Source: Bacteroidales bacterium
GTDB taxonomy: Bacteria; Bacteroidota; Bacteroidia; Bacteroidales; UBA932
DNA: 64,000 bases
Direction of reading: 5' to 3'
NCBI GenBank assembly: GCA_017501525.1
Contig: JAFVWT010000010.1
Location: 62,001 to 126,000 of the forward strand
The position numbers and the translations under genes were made by a program. How positions within the stretch are numbered: the first letter of the stretch is position 1; every line of letters starts with the position of its first letter. Shown one piece after another: positions 16,979 to 26,539 of this stretch. The notes under the pieces were generated by a model, which ran no database searches, had not been told where the DNA came from, and worked only from the letters and a program-made list of their open reading frames with translations.

Positions 16979-18259
16979 ATGAAAAAAGATCTTCAAATTG
17001 CTGAACTCATTAAGAAAGAGGAAAACAGACAGTTGCATGGTATTGAACTTATCGCTTCTGAAAATTTTGTAAGTGACAATGTTATGGAGGCTTTAGGTTC
17101 TTGTTTGACCAATAAATATGCAGAGGGTTATCCTAATGCACGTTATTATGGCGGTTGTGAAGTTGTTGACCAAGTGGAACAACTTGCAATTGACAGAATT
17201 AAAGAACTTTACGGTGCTGAATATGCAAACGTGCAGCCTCACTCAGGTGCGCAGGCAAATATGGCTGTATTTATGGCATGTCTAAAACCCGGAGATACAT
17301 TTATGGGTCTTGATTTGGCTCATGGTGGCCACCTTACCCATGGTTCTCCCGTAAATATGTCAGGTATCGTTTACAATCCTGTTGCTTACAAATTGAATGA
17401 GGAAACAGGTCTTGTAGATTATGACCAAATGGAGAAGACAGCTCTTGAAACTCGTCCAAAACTTATCGTTGGTGGTGCGTCAGCTTACTCTCGTGAGTGG
17501 GACTGGAAGAGAATGAGAGAAATTGCAGACAAAGTTGGTGCAATCTTTATGGTTGATATGGCACACCCTGCAGGTCTTATAGCAGCCGGCCTTCTTGAAA
17601 ACCCTGTCAAGTATGCTCATATTGTAACCTCAACCACACACAAGACTCTTCGTGGACCTCGTGGAGGTATCATCTTGATTGGTAAGGACTTTGATAATCC
17701 TTGGGGATTGAAGACACCTAAAGGTGAAATCAAGAAGATGTCGGCAATCATTAACTCTGCAGTGTTCCCCGGAATTCAAGGCGGTCCTCTTGAACATTGT
17801 ATTGCAGCAAAAGCTGTTGCTTTCTATGAAGCTCTCCAACCTGAATTTAAAGAGTATCAGCTCCAGGTTAAGAAAAATGCAGCTGCTATGGCAAAGGCAT
17901 TTATGGATAGAGGCTATAAGATTGTTTCAAATGGTACCGATAACCACGTAATGCTTATTGACCTTCGCTCAAAATTCCCTGAACTCACAGGTAAATTGGC
18001 AGAAAAGACCCTTGTTAGAGCCGATATTACCCTTAATAAGAATATGGTTCCTTTCGATAGCCGTACACCTTTCACCACTTCGGGTATCCGCGTAGGTACA
18101 CCAGCTGTGACTTCTCGTGGTTTGGTTGAAAAAGATATGGAGACTATCGTAGACCTTGTAGATGAAGTTCTAAGCAATATAGACAATGAAGCTGTAATCG
18201 AAAAAGTTAAGAATCAGGCTCGTTCGCTTATGGCTGGTCGTCCTCTTAATGTTTGGTAG
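16979..18259 (+). CDS. glyA: Serine hydroxymethyltransferase
   Basis: GlyA (426 aa) interconverts serine and glycine with tetrahydrofolate in the cytosol. PLP-fold motifs are clear: the SHMT signature with the PLP lysine in [15 protein letters not shown], the [10 protein letters not shown] opening, and [13 protein letters not shown]. Its codons and A-rich leader fit a highly expressed gene. A strong terminator follows at 18287-18318. Ser/Gly metabolism is also represented by serC-serA at 56.6-58.6 kb. Confidence 0.98.
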   Translation: MKKDLQIAELIKKEENRQLHGIELIASENFVSDNVMEALGSCLTNKYAEGYPNARYYGGCEVVDQVEQLAIDRIKELYGAEYANVQPHSGAQANMAVFMACLKPGDTFMGLDLAHGGHLTHGSPVNMSGIVYNPVAYKLNEETGLVDYDQMEKTALETRPKLIVGGASAYSREWDWKRMREIADKVGAIFMVDMAHPAGLIAAGLLENPVKYAHIVTSTTHKTLRGPRGGIILIGKDFDNPWGLKTPKGEIKKMSAIINSAVFPGIQGGPLEHCIAAKAVAFYEALQPEFKEYQLQVKKNAAAMAKAFMDRGYKIVSNGTDNHVMLIDLRSKFPELTGKLAEKTLVRADITLNKNMVPFDSRTPFTTSGIRVGTPAVTSRGLVEKDMETIVDLVDEVLSNIDNEAVIEKVKNQARSLMAGRPLNVW

Positions 18260-18286
18260 TAGTTTCCTTCTATCATCTGACAGATT

Positions 18287-18318
18287 AAGGCTACCCCGCG
18301 TGGGTGGCCTTTTTATTT
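18287..18318 (+). terminator. Intrinsic terminator after glyA
   Basis: AGGCTACCC (18288-18296) pairs with GGGTGGCCT (18302-18310), nine pairs including one G-U, then TTTTATTTT. A classical rho-independent terminator 28 bp after the glyA stop. Confidence 0.88.
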
Positions 18319-18378
18319 TGATATTTCTTATTATCTTTGTCAAGATATAAATAATCCTTAATAATTAACAATTTTATT

Positions 18379-20895
18379 ATGACCAAAACACTTCGTAATT
18401 TGGCCTTTATTGCGGTAGTAATTCTTTCTACAACTTTATTGTCAGCTCAAGATTTATCCTCTCAAAGGGGAGAATCCCAAAGTCTTGGAGATATGCTCGG
18501 AGCAAAAAAGGAGCATAATGGATTAGTGATTAATCCTACTCCACAATATGTTTCACCATCAGGTGCTTATGAGAAAGTTCTGGATATATCAGATGGATTG
18601 AAACTTACAGGTAGAGCTAAAGAGTTTGTATCAGATATCAATTTTGTCAAGATTTCAGATAAAGGCAGGGCTCTGAATATTAATTATGGAAGCAAGGAAT
18701 CTTCCAAGTATCCTATTGAGAGCAAATCCGGTGCTTATATGTTGTCAATCAATAAGAAAGGAGTTAAAATCGTCGGTTATGACGAGTTGGGCGTTTTCTA
18801 TGGATTGAAAACATTGCAACAGATTGTATTGTCTGAAATTTCCAAAGATGCTGTTCTTCCGGAACTGGAGATTTGTGACTGGCCCGATTTGAAATATCGC
18901 GGAGTCGTTGAAGGTTTTTATGGTACACCATGGTCGCATCAGGTCCGTTTGTCGTTAATTGACTTTTATGGACAGTATAAGATGAATTATTATATCTATG
19001 GCCCTAAGGATGATCCTTATCATAGTTCTCCTCATTGGCGCGAAAATTATCCGTCAGAGCAGGCCGAAAATATTAAGGAATTGGTGCAGGCTTGTAATGA
19101 TAACAGAGTTCACTTTGTTTGGGCAATCCATCCGGGACAAGATATCAAATGGAATGAAGAAGATTATCAGAATCTTTTGAACAAATTTGAGAGTATGTAT
19201 CAGTTGGGTGTCCGCGCTTTTGCCATCCATTTTGATGATATATCAGGAGAAGGTACTCATCCCTTGAAACAGACTGCATTGATGAATCGTCTAAATGAGG
19301 AGTTTGTAAAGGTTAAAGGGGATGTTGAACCTATGATAGTTTGTCCCACAGATTATACAAGGCTTTGGGCGAATCCTTCAGTATGGGGTAGCCTTGTCCG
19401 TTATGGTCAGACTCTTGATCCTTCTGTCGATGTATTCTGGACTGGGGATGCAGTATGTAGTGATATGACAAAAAGTACTATGCTTTGGGTTGGGTCAAGG
19501 ATTCAGCGACCTGCTCTCTTCTGGTGGAATTTCCCCGTTACAGATTATGCCCGTCATATTATCATGCAGGGACCTTCATACGGATTATCTTCTGATATAA
19601 ATTCTGCTCTGGCAAGGGGAATAGTAAGCAACCCTATGGAACACGGGGAGGCTTCAAAACTTGCGTTGTATAGTGTTGCAGATTATGCCTGGAACATAGC
19701 AGAATATAATCCGATTGATAGTTGGGAGAGGGCTATAGAGACTCTTGCACCGGAGGTGGCGGAGGCCTATCGACTTTTTGCAATACACTCTTGTGATACC
19801 GAGACAGGGTATCGACGTTATGAGTCGTGGGAGACAGAGACATTTGGCATTGAAGAATATACATCTGAACTATCGGCTGCGTTAATGGATGAACTCCTTA
19901 GAATTGAGGCTGTCCCTGCAGCTATGGAAAATATGGAGAATAAGGCTCTTTTAGAAGAGCTTCGCCCATGGTTAGTAGAATTTGGCAAACTTGGTACACG
20001 ATGCAGAAAGGCTTTGGAACTACTTGAAAAATATATGCAAAGTCCTGTGGATGATAAGTTTGATGGATTCTGGAATGGGTATGTGGAGAATCTCATGAGT
20101 GTTGAGGATGTAGAAATGTTTGATGCCCATCGTGTTGGCACAATGAAACTTCAGCCGTTTTATGAAAGAGTGATGGATGGACTTGTCTCTGCGTACTATG
20201 AGTATCATACAGGGGAAAAGTCTTCTACCTTGACAGCAACCGGAAGTTATCGTTCATTAAGTTCTCCTGCTTCGAAATATATGTTTGACAATGATCCTCA
20301 GACATACTATCACTCGGGTAGCGGTCAGCGTACCGATGAGTTTGTCGCCGTTGACATGGGGATTGTTCGTCCTGTTAGAGAAGTCCGTATAGTTCAGGGA
20401 AGAAATTCTGTTGATGATGTAGATTATTTTGACCATGCAATTGTGGAATATTCTTCTGATGGTGAAAATTGGACAGCTATAACAGATTCACTAAAAGGTG
20501 TTTATGAGATTTCATGGAAAGGTGAGCAATTTATGGCAAGATATGTAAGATTGAGAAAGCTGGAATCTCAAAAGAGAAACTGGCTGGCTATACGCTCTTT
20601 TGAAATAAATCCTGTGGAGAAGTCACAATTTGGGTGGGATGCTAATCCATTTACCTTTTATCCGATTCAGGGGAATGTTAATATAGAGATTCCGGAGGGC
20701 TCATCAAAGATTTATCTTCTTTTTGGAGATATTCCGGACCAAGGGGTTCGTTGCACACTTTACTCAGGGGAGAAGATTGTGGATCAGTTATCTTGCGAGA
20801 GCAGTGAAATGATTCTGGATTTGTCTGAATCAGATACTCCGGATAGAATAGAGATTAGTGGAGATGTAAATTTATATGAGGTTGTCATCAAATGA
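18379..20895 (+). CDS. Secreted GH84 beta-N-acetylglucosaminidase (O-GlcNAcase/hyaluronidase-like)
   Basis: This 838-aa protein has a signal peptide (about 1-24), a GH20/84 N-terminal domain (about 50-165), the GH84 catalytic barrel opening with VVEGFYGTPWSHQVR, a helical region, and a C-terminal F5/8-type C (CBM32-like) carbohydrate-binding domain (about 615-760). The catalytic aspartate pair is D286-D287 in FAIHFDDISGEG, as in the Bacteroides thetaiotaomicron GH84 enzyme. It removes terminal GlcNAc from host glycans by substrate-assisted catalysis. It stands alone, not in a polysaccharide-utilisation locus, downstream of the glyA terminator. A TATCTTTG box lies at 18332-18339 without a good -33 partner. 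Confidence 0.93.
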   Translation: MTKTLRNLAFIAVVILSTTLLSAQDLSSQRGESQSLGDMLGAKKEHNGLVINPTPQYVSPSGAYEKVLDISDGLKLTGRAKEFVSDINFVKISDKGRALNINYGSKESSKYPIESKSGAYMLSINKKGVKIVGYDELGVFYGLKTLQQIVLSEISKDAVLPELEICDWPDLKYRGVVEGFYGTPWSHQVRLSLIDFYGQYKMNYYIYGPKDDPYHSSPHWRENYPSEQAENIKELVQACNDNRVHFVWAIHPGQDIKWNEEDYQNLLNKFESMYQLGVRAFAIHFDDISGEGTHPLKQTALMNRLNEEFVKVKGDVEPMIVCPTDYTRLWANPSVWGSLVRYGQTLDPSVDVFWTGDAVCSDMTKSTMLWVGSRIQRPALFWWNFPVTDYARHIIMQGPSYGLSSDINSALARGIVSNPMEHGEASKLALYSVADYAWNIAEYNPIDSWERAIETLAPEVAEAYRLFAIHSCDTETGYRRYESWETETFGIEEYTSELSAALMDELLRIEAVPAAMENMENKALLEELRPWLVEFGKLGTRCRKALELLEKYMQSPVDDKFDGFWNGYVENLMSVEDVEMFDAHRVGTMKLQPFYERVMDGLVSAYYEYHTGEKSSTLTATGSYRSLSSPASKYMFDNDPQTYYHSGSGQRTDEFVAVDMGIVRPVREVRIVQGRNSVDDVDYFDHAIVEYSSDGENWTAITDSLKGVYEISWKGEQFMARYVRLRKLESQKRNWLAIRSFEINPVEKSQFGWDANPFTFYPIQGNVNIEIPEGSSKIYLLFGDIPDQGVRCTLYSGEKIVDQLSCESSEMILDLSESDTPDRIEISGDVNLYEVVIK

Positions 20896-21009
20896 GATTC
20901 TCTATAAATCATGTACTCTTTAGATATATTTTATTAAGCTCTGTATAATATTACTATTGGAAGGAAGCTTATAGATAAAACTGAACAAAGCATTTTAACT
21001 GAGCAGTCT

Positions 21010-21828
21010 ATGGATAACGGGCATAATCTAACGGAAATCAAGGATACCCTTGTAGAGGAGTTACTACTTTACAGAAAGGAATATAAATGGGATAAGGTAG
21101 CTGAGATTCTTAAGGAATATCGGAAATTGATGGATGCAACTCTTGATGGAGAGGACTTATTAATGATTAATGATTGTTTCTATCTGACTCTTTATGAGAT
21201 AGAAGCGAATACATATTTGAGGAAGTCTCATCTTAATTACCGTAGAATCTTATATGGTTTGTCACTTCTTGACGGTTATCCTGATAGTTGTGAAGAGATT
21301 AATCGGGATAAAATGGAGCCGATAGAGGATATTCCACAATTCAAGTTGGATGGATATTCTTATATGGGAAAAGCAATGTTTGAAGATAACCGTGCGTCTG
21401 ATGCGCTAAGGCTGTATCGTAAGTCGTATGAGTACTTGTCAAGAGTTGAAAATATAGATGTTGATCAGGTGGAGGGTTTTGTGGAATCTTTTGTGCGTTG
21501 CTATAAATATCTCTCACATACCTCAGAATCCTACCTGCCCGAGCTCAGGGAAATGTTCAAAAATTATCTCTCGTCTGAACGTATTGATAAAATTGCAGAA
21601 GAGAGCCATGCCTCATTCTTGAAACACGATCCGATTGAAGATACCCCTGCATACCTTTCAATCAAAGAGGAACTGGAGACAGCTTTGTATGAAAAGTTTG
21701 AGGGACAGGATTATTATATGGGATTATGCCATCAAATATGGTCGGCTAAAAGGGATTTGTTACTTTCCAAATATGGAATCGAGTGGCGCTCGCCTGCATT
21801 AATGAATCCGAGGGTAATGTTTGATTAG
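21010..21828 (+). CDS. Hypothetical helical protein
   Basis: I do not recognise this 272-aa protein. It has no signal peptide or membrane segment. It is rich in Glu, Asp, Tyr and Leu and appears mainly alpha-helical. The stretch around GKAMFEDNRASDALRLYRKSYEYLSRV (about 120-147) looks like a TPR or Sel1-like unit, so a TPR-superhelical scaffold is possible. It is preceded by a 114-bp gap without clear signals and overlaps the convergent PHP gene by 30 bp. Confidence 0.65.
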   Translation: MDNGHNLTEIKDTLVEELLLYRKEYKWDKVAEILKEYRKLMDATLDGEDLLMINDCFYLTLYEIEANTYLRKSHLNYRRILYGLSLLDGYPDSCEEINRDKMEPIEDIPQFKLDGYSYMGKAMFEDNRASDALRLYRKSYEYLSRVENIDVDQVEGFVESFVRCYKYLSHTSESYLPELREMFKNYLSSERIDKIAEESHASFLKHDPIEDTPAYLSIKEELETALYEKFEGQDYYMGLCHQIWSAKRDLLLSKYGIEWRSPALMNPRVMFD

Positions 21829-23040
21829 CTTGAATATCAAAACGCAAGAGCAACATATAATTGATAGTAAAAGCAAATTGAACAATATCGTCAGGGCAAT
21901 ATTGATACTATGTTTTCCCGAATAGTCAAAGGGGGTCAGATTGACTTCTGAACTCTCTTCATCATACCTTGCGAAAGCATTTGAATATATGGTGATGCCA
22001 TTTTCGTATCTTGCTGTGAATCTTGCAAATGGCATGTTCTCATTCATCTTGAAGTACAAGAACTCTGAGTTTGTTACAGAGTCTGCAGTTTTTCCATTTG
22101 TAGTAGTCACCTTGATATATTCTGCGGGTTCTGAGAGCTCAATATAGATGGTGTCAGATTTAAGTCCGATACTTACAATTTCTGGGAGTCTTTTGTTAAA
22201 ATCCCTTTTTGCTGCGGTATCGCCGTCACCATAATCAGGGATTCTCATTGTGTAGAAGTTCCCCTCCAGAAGTGTCTGCTTTATTTGCTCGTAATCCTTT
22301 GTTGGAGTATTCAAGAAGGATGCTCTTCGGGCAATCCTTGATGTTTTCTTAGGATTATGGTTGTCATCCCCGATGAAATTGTGTGAGTATATTCCTGCTG
22401 AGAGGGCTTCATCCCAGCGTCTGAGTTTTGTACCTCTACCTTTATCACTCTCCTCGAACCCCGCATCTCCTTCAATAAGACTATAGCCGGTTATCCTTTT
22501 CATTGTTTTATTGCCGATACCCGAAGTCCTATCGGGATGGTTAAATACAACGAAGTCACCATCTTTACGAAGCAGATCTATCATAAATTGTTTCTGAGAA
22601 TCAAGAAATGGTAGCAGATGGTCAAATTTCCTTTCTTTATCACATCCGAAAACGAGTTTGTGAAATTTGAAGAAATTATATCCGTGTTCGTAGACGTTAA
22701 TCTGCAAATCGGGATTGTAAGGGTGTTTGGTAAGTTGTTGGTGATTGGAAAATGCGATGATATCGTAGCCATAACTTGTATATTCGTCGTACACGACATC
22801 CGGATAGAAAGGACATTCGTTAATCCCTTTGTCAACTTTTGTATGGGTATGGAAATTCCCTTTCATCCATCCGATTGTGGTGTCAATATTTCTATATGGA
22901 TTGTAGATTTTCTCTCCTGAGAATGGTGCAGTCTCTTCAAAATTATATATAGGTGATACACTTAATGATGCAATGGCAATAATCACTAAAAGGAATATGA
23001 TTGCAATTGATCTTAAAGTTATGTTTATTAGTTTGCGCAT
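21799..23040 (-). CDS. Membrane-anchored PHP-domain phosphoesterase-like protein
   Basis: This 413-aa protein has an N-terminal membrane helix (about 8-30), a PHP (polymerase and histidinol phosphatase) metal-dependent domain (about 60-290), a beta-rich region and a C-terminal membrane helix (about 385-408). Metal-ligand motifs are visible: His64-Thr-His66 in GNFHTHTKVD, YDIIAFSNHQ, and FNHPDR. The domain should lie outside the cytoplasmic membrane. The substrate is unknown; PHP enzymes hydrolyse phosphoesters or phosphorylated sugars and nucleotides. No operon partner is evident. Confidence 0.8.
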   Translation of the reverse strand: MRKLINITLRSIAIIFLLVIIAIASLSVSPIYNFEETAPFSGEKIYNPYRNIDTTIGWMKGNFHTHTKVDKGINECPFYPDVVYDEYTSYGYDIIAFSNHQQLTKHPYNPDLQINVYEHGYNFFKFHKLVFGCDKERKFDHLLPFLDSQKQFMIDLLRKDGDFVVFNHPDRTSGIGNKTMKRITGYSLIEGDAGFEESDKGRGTKLRRWDEALSAGIYSHNFIGDDNHNPKKTSRIARRASFLNTPTKDYEQIKQTLLEGNFYTMRIPDYGDGDTAAKRDFNKRLPEIVSIGLKSDTIYIELSEPAEYIKVTTTNGKTADSVTNSEFLYFKMNENMPFARFTARYENGITIYSNAFARYDEESSEVNLTPFDYSGKHSINIALTILFNLLLLSIICCSCVLIFKLIKHYPRIH

Positions 23041-23173
23041 AATAGGTCTATTTTCTTTGAATTAATTTAGGTAATGTTTTGTCTGTTGCAATTTCTCTAT
23101 AAAGCTGTGTTTTATACGTAGTCAAAGGGTGGAACTATCCCAGTTTCTCTTCATCCATGAGTTCACATACATG

Positions 23174-23548
23174 TCATTCTGATTTATGAATGGATACATT
23201 ATGCTTTTTGTCAATGTGTACTATGAAATCAAAGCATTGCATAATTATTTCTCCCCTCTTCAATGGAAACCCTTGGGGTAATGCAGTGAAATAATTTTCA
23301 TTGAATCCCAGGGATAAAAGTTCATTTTCACTCATCTTTACTCTCTTGTGCAAGTATAGACGTTTAAGTATTTCGTGATTTTTTAAAAGAATTTTCTGCA
23401 CTTTTAAAATCTCGGCTCTTCTCGCCCTGTACAGGTGATTGTTATAAAAAGTTCTGCAATAGTCTGAACAATACTTTTTGTCACTCCTTCCACAGAATTT
23501 CTTCTTGCAATTTATGCACTCTTTAATAATGTTCCCTTCATCACTCAT
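23174..23548 (-). CDS. Small zinc-finger-like protein of unknown function
   Basis: This 124-aa protein opens with a treble-clef-like Cys cluster (Cys11, Cys14, Cys27, Cys31 in ECINCKKKFCGRSDKKYC...YC), followed by a basic helical region. Similar small proteins are common in Bacteroidetes; their role is unknown, though the basic helix suggests nucleic-acid contact. I take the ATG at 23548; the frame is open to a GTG at 23557. A -7-like TATATTTG lies at 23575-23568 on this strand. The adjacent region to 23969 holds repeats and the SSB gene. Confidence 0.72.
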   Translation of the reverse strand: MSDEGNIIKECINCKKKFCGRSDKKYCSDYCRTFYNNHLYRARRAEILKVQKILLKNHEILKRLYLHKRVKMSENELLSLGFNENYFTALPQGFPLKRGEIIMQCFDFIVHIDKKHNVSIHKSE

Positions 23549-23694
23549 CCTTTTCACATTTTATTCGCAAATATATGTCAAAATCTGAGACTTTTTTTAA
23601 CCAAATCGTAAAATTCATATCGTTAGCCGTTTATAGTCGTTTAAAGTAATAGAACTAATTGTGAGAAGCTATTTCTTTGTGATGTTTTTAGGTT

Positions 23695-23767
23695 GGTTCT
23701 ATAAAAGACTTTGTTAGGATTTATGGAATTTAATCTTTAAAACGTGGAATTTATAGAATATCCCTAA
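23695..23767 (+). repeat. Copy c1 of the intergenic repeat
   Basis: It begins GGTTCTATAAAAGACTTTG and ends with TTTATAGAATATCCCTAA, so its two ends form an imperfect inverted repeat. It is a short form: the central palindromic part of copy c2 is missing. It lies 5 bp before copy c2 in the same orientation. Confidence 0.8.
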
Positions 23768-23771
23768 GGGA

Positions 23772-23960
23772 GGTTCTATAAAAGACTTTGCTGAGATTTA
23801 TGGAATTTTCTCTGAGGAGATTTTCATTTTTCTTGAAAGAGCATAGCGGTGCTATGTGAATGAAAGAAAGGTGGAAAGATTCCGAGAAAAACCATAAAGG
23901 TTGCAAAAGTTTTGGAATTTAATCTTTAAAACGTGGAATTTATAGAACATCCCTTAAATA
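23772..23960 (+). repeat. Copy c2, longest copy of the intergenic repeat
   Basis: This copy is about 190 bp. The left end is GGTTCTATAAAAGACTTTGC and the right end TTTATAGAACATCCC. Inner arms TTTATGGAATTTTCTC (left) and GAGAAAAACCATAAA (right) pair in an inverted sense, and CATAGC-GGT-GCTATG forms a central hairpin. It ends 8 bases before the ssb ATG. The right 110 bp are closely similar to 44550-44660 (minus strand). A mobile MITE-like element or structured leader is possible. Confidence 0.82.
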
Positions 23961-23968
23961 AATAAGTT

Positions 23969-24292
23969 ATGGAAAAGTCAGTTAATAGAATTGAATTGAG
24001 AGGAAATGTGGGCCAGGATGCCCGTATTGTAAAGGTAGGTGAAGTCTCCGTTGCCAGATTTAATATGGCAACCAATGAGACTTTTAAAGACAAAAGCGGT
24101 AATTTTAGAGAAGAGACTACATGGCACTCTATTGTCGCATGGAGCGGGAAGGGAATGCCCGATTTTACTTTGCTTAAAAAAGGAGTATGTGTTTCTGTGT
24201 CGGGTCGGCTTAGGGTTAATAAGTATGTGAACGGGCAAGGGGAGGAGAGACAGTTTTACGAGGTGTTGGCCTTCTCTGTCGAACTGGTCTGA
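23969..24292 (+). CDS. Short single-stranded DNA-binding protein
   Basis: This 107-aa protein is a single OB fold of the SSB family: NRIELRGNVGQDARIV opening, ETTWHSIVAWSGKG, and the GRLRVNKYVNGQG loop before the last strand. It lacks the disordered Gly/Pro linker and acidic DDDIPF-like tip that recruit partner proteins in housekeeping SSB. It is therefore probably an accessory SSB, binding ssDNA without the usual interactome. The repeats at 23695-23960 make up its whole upstream region. Confidence 0.87.
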   Translation: MEKSVNRIELRGNVGQDARIVKVGEVSVARFNMATNETFKDKSGNFREETTWHSIVAWSGKGMPDFTLLKKGVCVSVSGRLRVNKYVNGQGEERQFYEVLAFSVELV

Positions 24293-24299
24293 ATGACGA

Positions 24300-24331
24300 T
24301 TTGTAGAACATATCCAAAAATAGTATATTTG
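24300..24331 (+). promoter_or_regulatory. Bacteroidetes-type promoter for cysS
   Basis: TTTG at 24300-24303, a 20-base spacer, TATATTTG at 24324-24331; an exact consensus match. The predicted start site is about 12 bases before the cysS ATG at 24351. Confidence 0.75.
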
Positions 24332-24350
24332 TCGTTTATTTGACGAAATT

Positions 24351-25820
24351 ATGGGAAGACAGTATACTATTTATAATACCCTTACAAGGAGAAAGGAGAA
24401 TTTTGAAACAATTCATCCTGGAATGGTTGGGATATATGTTTGTGGACCAACTGTTTATGGTGAACCTCACTTGGGACATGCCAGACCTGCAGTGACATAC
24501 GATGTACTGGTGAGGCTGATGAAGTATCTTGGATATAAAGTCAGATATGTGAGGAATATAACAGATGTCGGTCATTTGGAACACGATGCAGATGAGGGGG
24601 CGGACAAGATAGCTCAGAAGGCAAAGCTTGAGTCTTTGGAGCCTATGGAGGTTGTGCAGACATATACGATAGCATATCACGATGCGATGCGCAGGCTCAA
24701 TACATTGGCTCCAAATATAGAACCGAGAGCTTCCGGCCATATTATCGAGCAAATCGAAGTGATCAAAAAAATTCTTCAGGCCGGGTATGCTTATGAAAGC
24801 AATGGCTCCGTATACTTTGATGTTCAAGCCTATAATAGAGATCATAAATATGGTCTTCTATCGGGAAGGAATATAGATGATATGTTGGAGACTACCAGAG
24901 CTTTGGATGGAACTCAAGATAAGAGGTCTCCTTTTGATTTTGCACTTTGGAAGAAAGCCTCACCTGAACATATTATGAGATGGCCTTCTCCTTGGAGTGA
25001 CGGATTCCCAGGTTGGCATCTTGAGTGTTCTGCAATGAGTGAAAAATATCTTGGAGAGACATTTGATATCCATGGTGGAGGTATGGATTTGCAGTTCCCT
25101 CATCACGAGTGTGAATTGGCTCAAAATGTGGCTTCCCGCGGATGTCAAGGGGTGAAATACTGGATGCATAACAATCTTATAACCATTAATGGCAAGAAGA
25201 TGGGTAAGTCATTAGGTAATTTCATCACTCTTAACGAGCTATTCTCAGGCAGTCATGCTTTGTTGGAGCAGGCTTACACTCCTATGACTATCCGTTTCTT
25301 TATCCTCCAGGCTCATTATCGCAGCACCATTGACTTCAGTAATGATGCGTTGAAGGCTGCGGAAAAAGGTCTTAAGAGAATCATGCAGGCGGCTAAGGAT
25401 ATCAAAGGATTGACTTATAAAGGTGATTCGGAGAATGAAGAGTTAAAGCAGTTGATGGAATCGGTGATGGAGGCTCTTTGTGATGATATGAACACTCCTA
25501 TAGCTTTGGCTCATATGTTTGACGCAGTGAGAATTGTTAATACTGCTAAGGAGGGCAAATCGACACTTTCATTGAAGGATAAAGAAATCCTCGATGAAAT
25601 GTTCGGAAGAATTGTCCCTGAAGTGATGGGACTTGAAGATGAGTCTGCCTCTTCTTCTGATCAGAATCTGGTGGGAGGCTTGGTAGAGATGGTACTTGAA
25701 GTTCGTAAAGAGGCTAAAGCTAAGAAGGATTGGGCTACCAGCGATCTTATTCGTGACAGGTTAAAAGAGATTGGTGTAAATATCAAAGATACCAAAGACG
25801 GTACTGAGTGGAGTCTGTAA
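24351..25820 (+). CDS. cysS: Cysteinyl-tRNA synthetase
   Basis: CysRS (489 aa) charges tRNA-Cys. The class I HIGH motif is in [12 protein letters not shown]. The zinc ligands are in [16 protein letters not shown] and HHECELAQ. The KMSKS loop reads [10 protein letters not shown], with Gly in place of the first Ser. The helical anticodon-binding part follows, with a [11 protein letters not shown] tail typical of the family. It has its own promoter (24300-24331) and terminator (25851-25886). Confidence 0.97.
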   Translation: MGRQYTIYNTLTRRKENFETIHPGMVGIYVCGPTVYGEPHLGHARPAVTYDVLVRLMKYLGYKVRYVRNITDVGHLEHDADEGADKIAQKAKLESLEPMEVVQTYTIAYHDAMRRLNTLAPNIEPRASGHIIEQIEVIKKILQAGYAYESNGSVYFDVQAYNRDHKYGLLSGRNIDDMLETTRALDGTQDKRSPFDFALWKKASPEHIMRWPSPWSDGFPGWHLECSAMSEKYLGETFDIHGGGMDLQFPHHECELAQNVASRGCQGVKYWMHNNLITINGKKMGKSLGNFITLNELFSGSHALLEQAYTPMTIRFFILQAHYRSTIDFSNDALKAAEKGLKRIMQAAKDIKGLTYKGDSENEELKQLMESVMEALCDDMNTPIALAHMFDAVRIVNTAKEGKSTLSLKDKEILDEMFGRIVPEVMGLEDESASSSDQNLVGGLVEMVLEVRKEAKAKKDWATSDLIRDRLKEIGVNIKDTKDGTEWSL

Positions 25821-25850
25821 AAGAGGTACTCCCCATATAGCAAAGATGAA

Positions 25851-25886
25851 TCCCGAAGGTTAGACAAAAAACTTTCGGGGTTTTAC
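25851..25886 (+). terminator. Intrinsic terminator after cysS
   Basis: CCCGAAGGT (25852-25860) pairs with ACTTTCGGG (25871-25879), followed by GTTTTACTTT. It ends the cysS transcript. Confidence 0.85.
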
Positions 25887-26032
25887 TTTATATGAACTCC
25901 GTCATATTGTTTTTATCGGACACCAATAGTTGGGAATAGACAACTATCTCTACATGTGATGATATTCTGTTTCGGGATAATTATTGTGTATTGCCACATG
26001 GAGAATCCAAGTTGAGTATTTGTCAAATAAAG

Positions 26033-26076
26033 AATCCTACCCTTCAGACTCTATTTAAGACCTAAAGGGTAGGATT
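26033..26076 (-). terminator. Bidirectional hairpin terminator between cysS and the OsmC gene
   Basis: AATCCTACCCTT (26033-26044) pairs perfectly with AAGGGTAGGATT (26065-26076). It sits 22 bp beyond the stop codon of the minus-strand OsmC gene and can act in both directions. Between it and the cysS terminator (25887-26032) I see nothing else. Confidence 0.8.
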
Positions 26077-26097
26077 TTGTATCTATTCAAAGAATTA

Positions 26098-26514
26098 TTA
26101 TTCTTCGTCGTAGTTGAATCTGACTGTTTTGATGATGTCGGGATGCAAACTGTTAGCAACCGGACAGGTTCTTGCTGCAGACTCGATAAGGCGTTTCTCC
26201 TTATCGGTGTATTTTACACCTTTAGGAAAGTTGAAATCAATTTTTATCTCTGCAACTCTACGAGGGTTGGCGGCCATAATTTTTTCAATTTCAAGGGTTG
26301 TACCGTCAATGTTAAAGCCGTAAGCATTGGCTGAAATTCCCATTATAGTTAACATGCAAGATCCTAAAGATGATGCAAATATGTCGGTAGGAGAGAAGAA
26401 TTCACCTTTTCCGTTATTGTCAAGGGGTGCGTCTGTAGTCAATTTATTTCCCGATTGTGTGTGTTCAATCTCGGTTCGTAGGTTGCCGAGATATACTGTT
26501 CTCATTTTTGTCAT
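26098..26514 (-). CDS. OsmC/Ohr-family peroxiredoxin-like protein
   Basis: This 138-aa OsmC-family protein is expected to reduce organic hydroperoxides as a homodimer. Both reactive cysteines are present, in GSCMLTIMG and ARTCPVANSLHPD. The N-terminus with RTEIEHTQSGNKLTTDAP fits the YhfA-like branch. Met4 (26505) is an alternative start. It lies 25 bp after the convergent-facing miaB gene on the same strand and ends near a strong hairpin. Confidence 0.9.
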   Translation of the reverse strand: MTKMRTVYLGNLRTEIEHTQSGNKLTTDAPLDNNGKGEFFSPTDIFASSLGSCMLTIMGISANAYGFNIDGTTLEIEKIMAANPRRVAEIKIDFNFPKGVKYTDKEKRLIESAARTCPVANSLHPDIIKTVRFNYDEE

Positions 26515-26539
26515 AATCGTTTCTGTTTTTTAATGTTTA

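Noticed and set aside
23695..23960. Two adjacent repeats as a CRISPR array
   Set aside because: The copies differ in length, have no uniform spacers, and no cas gene is in the window; they are palindromic dispersed elements.
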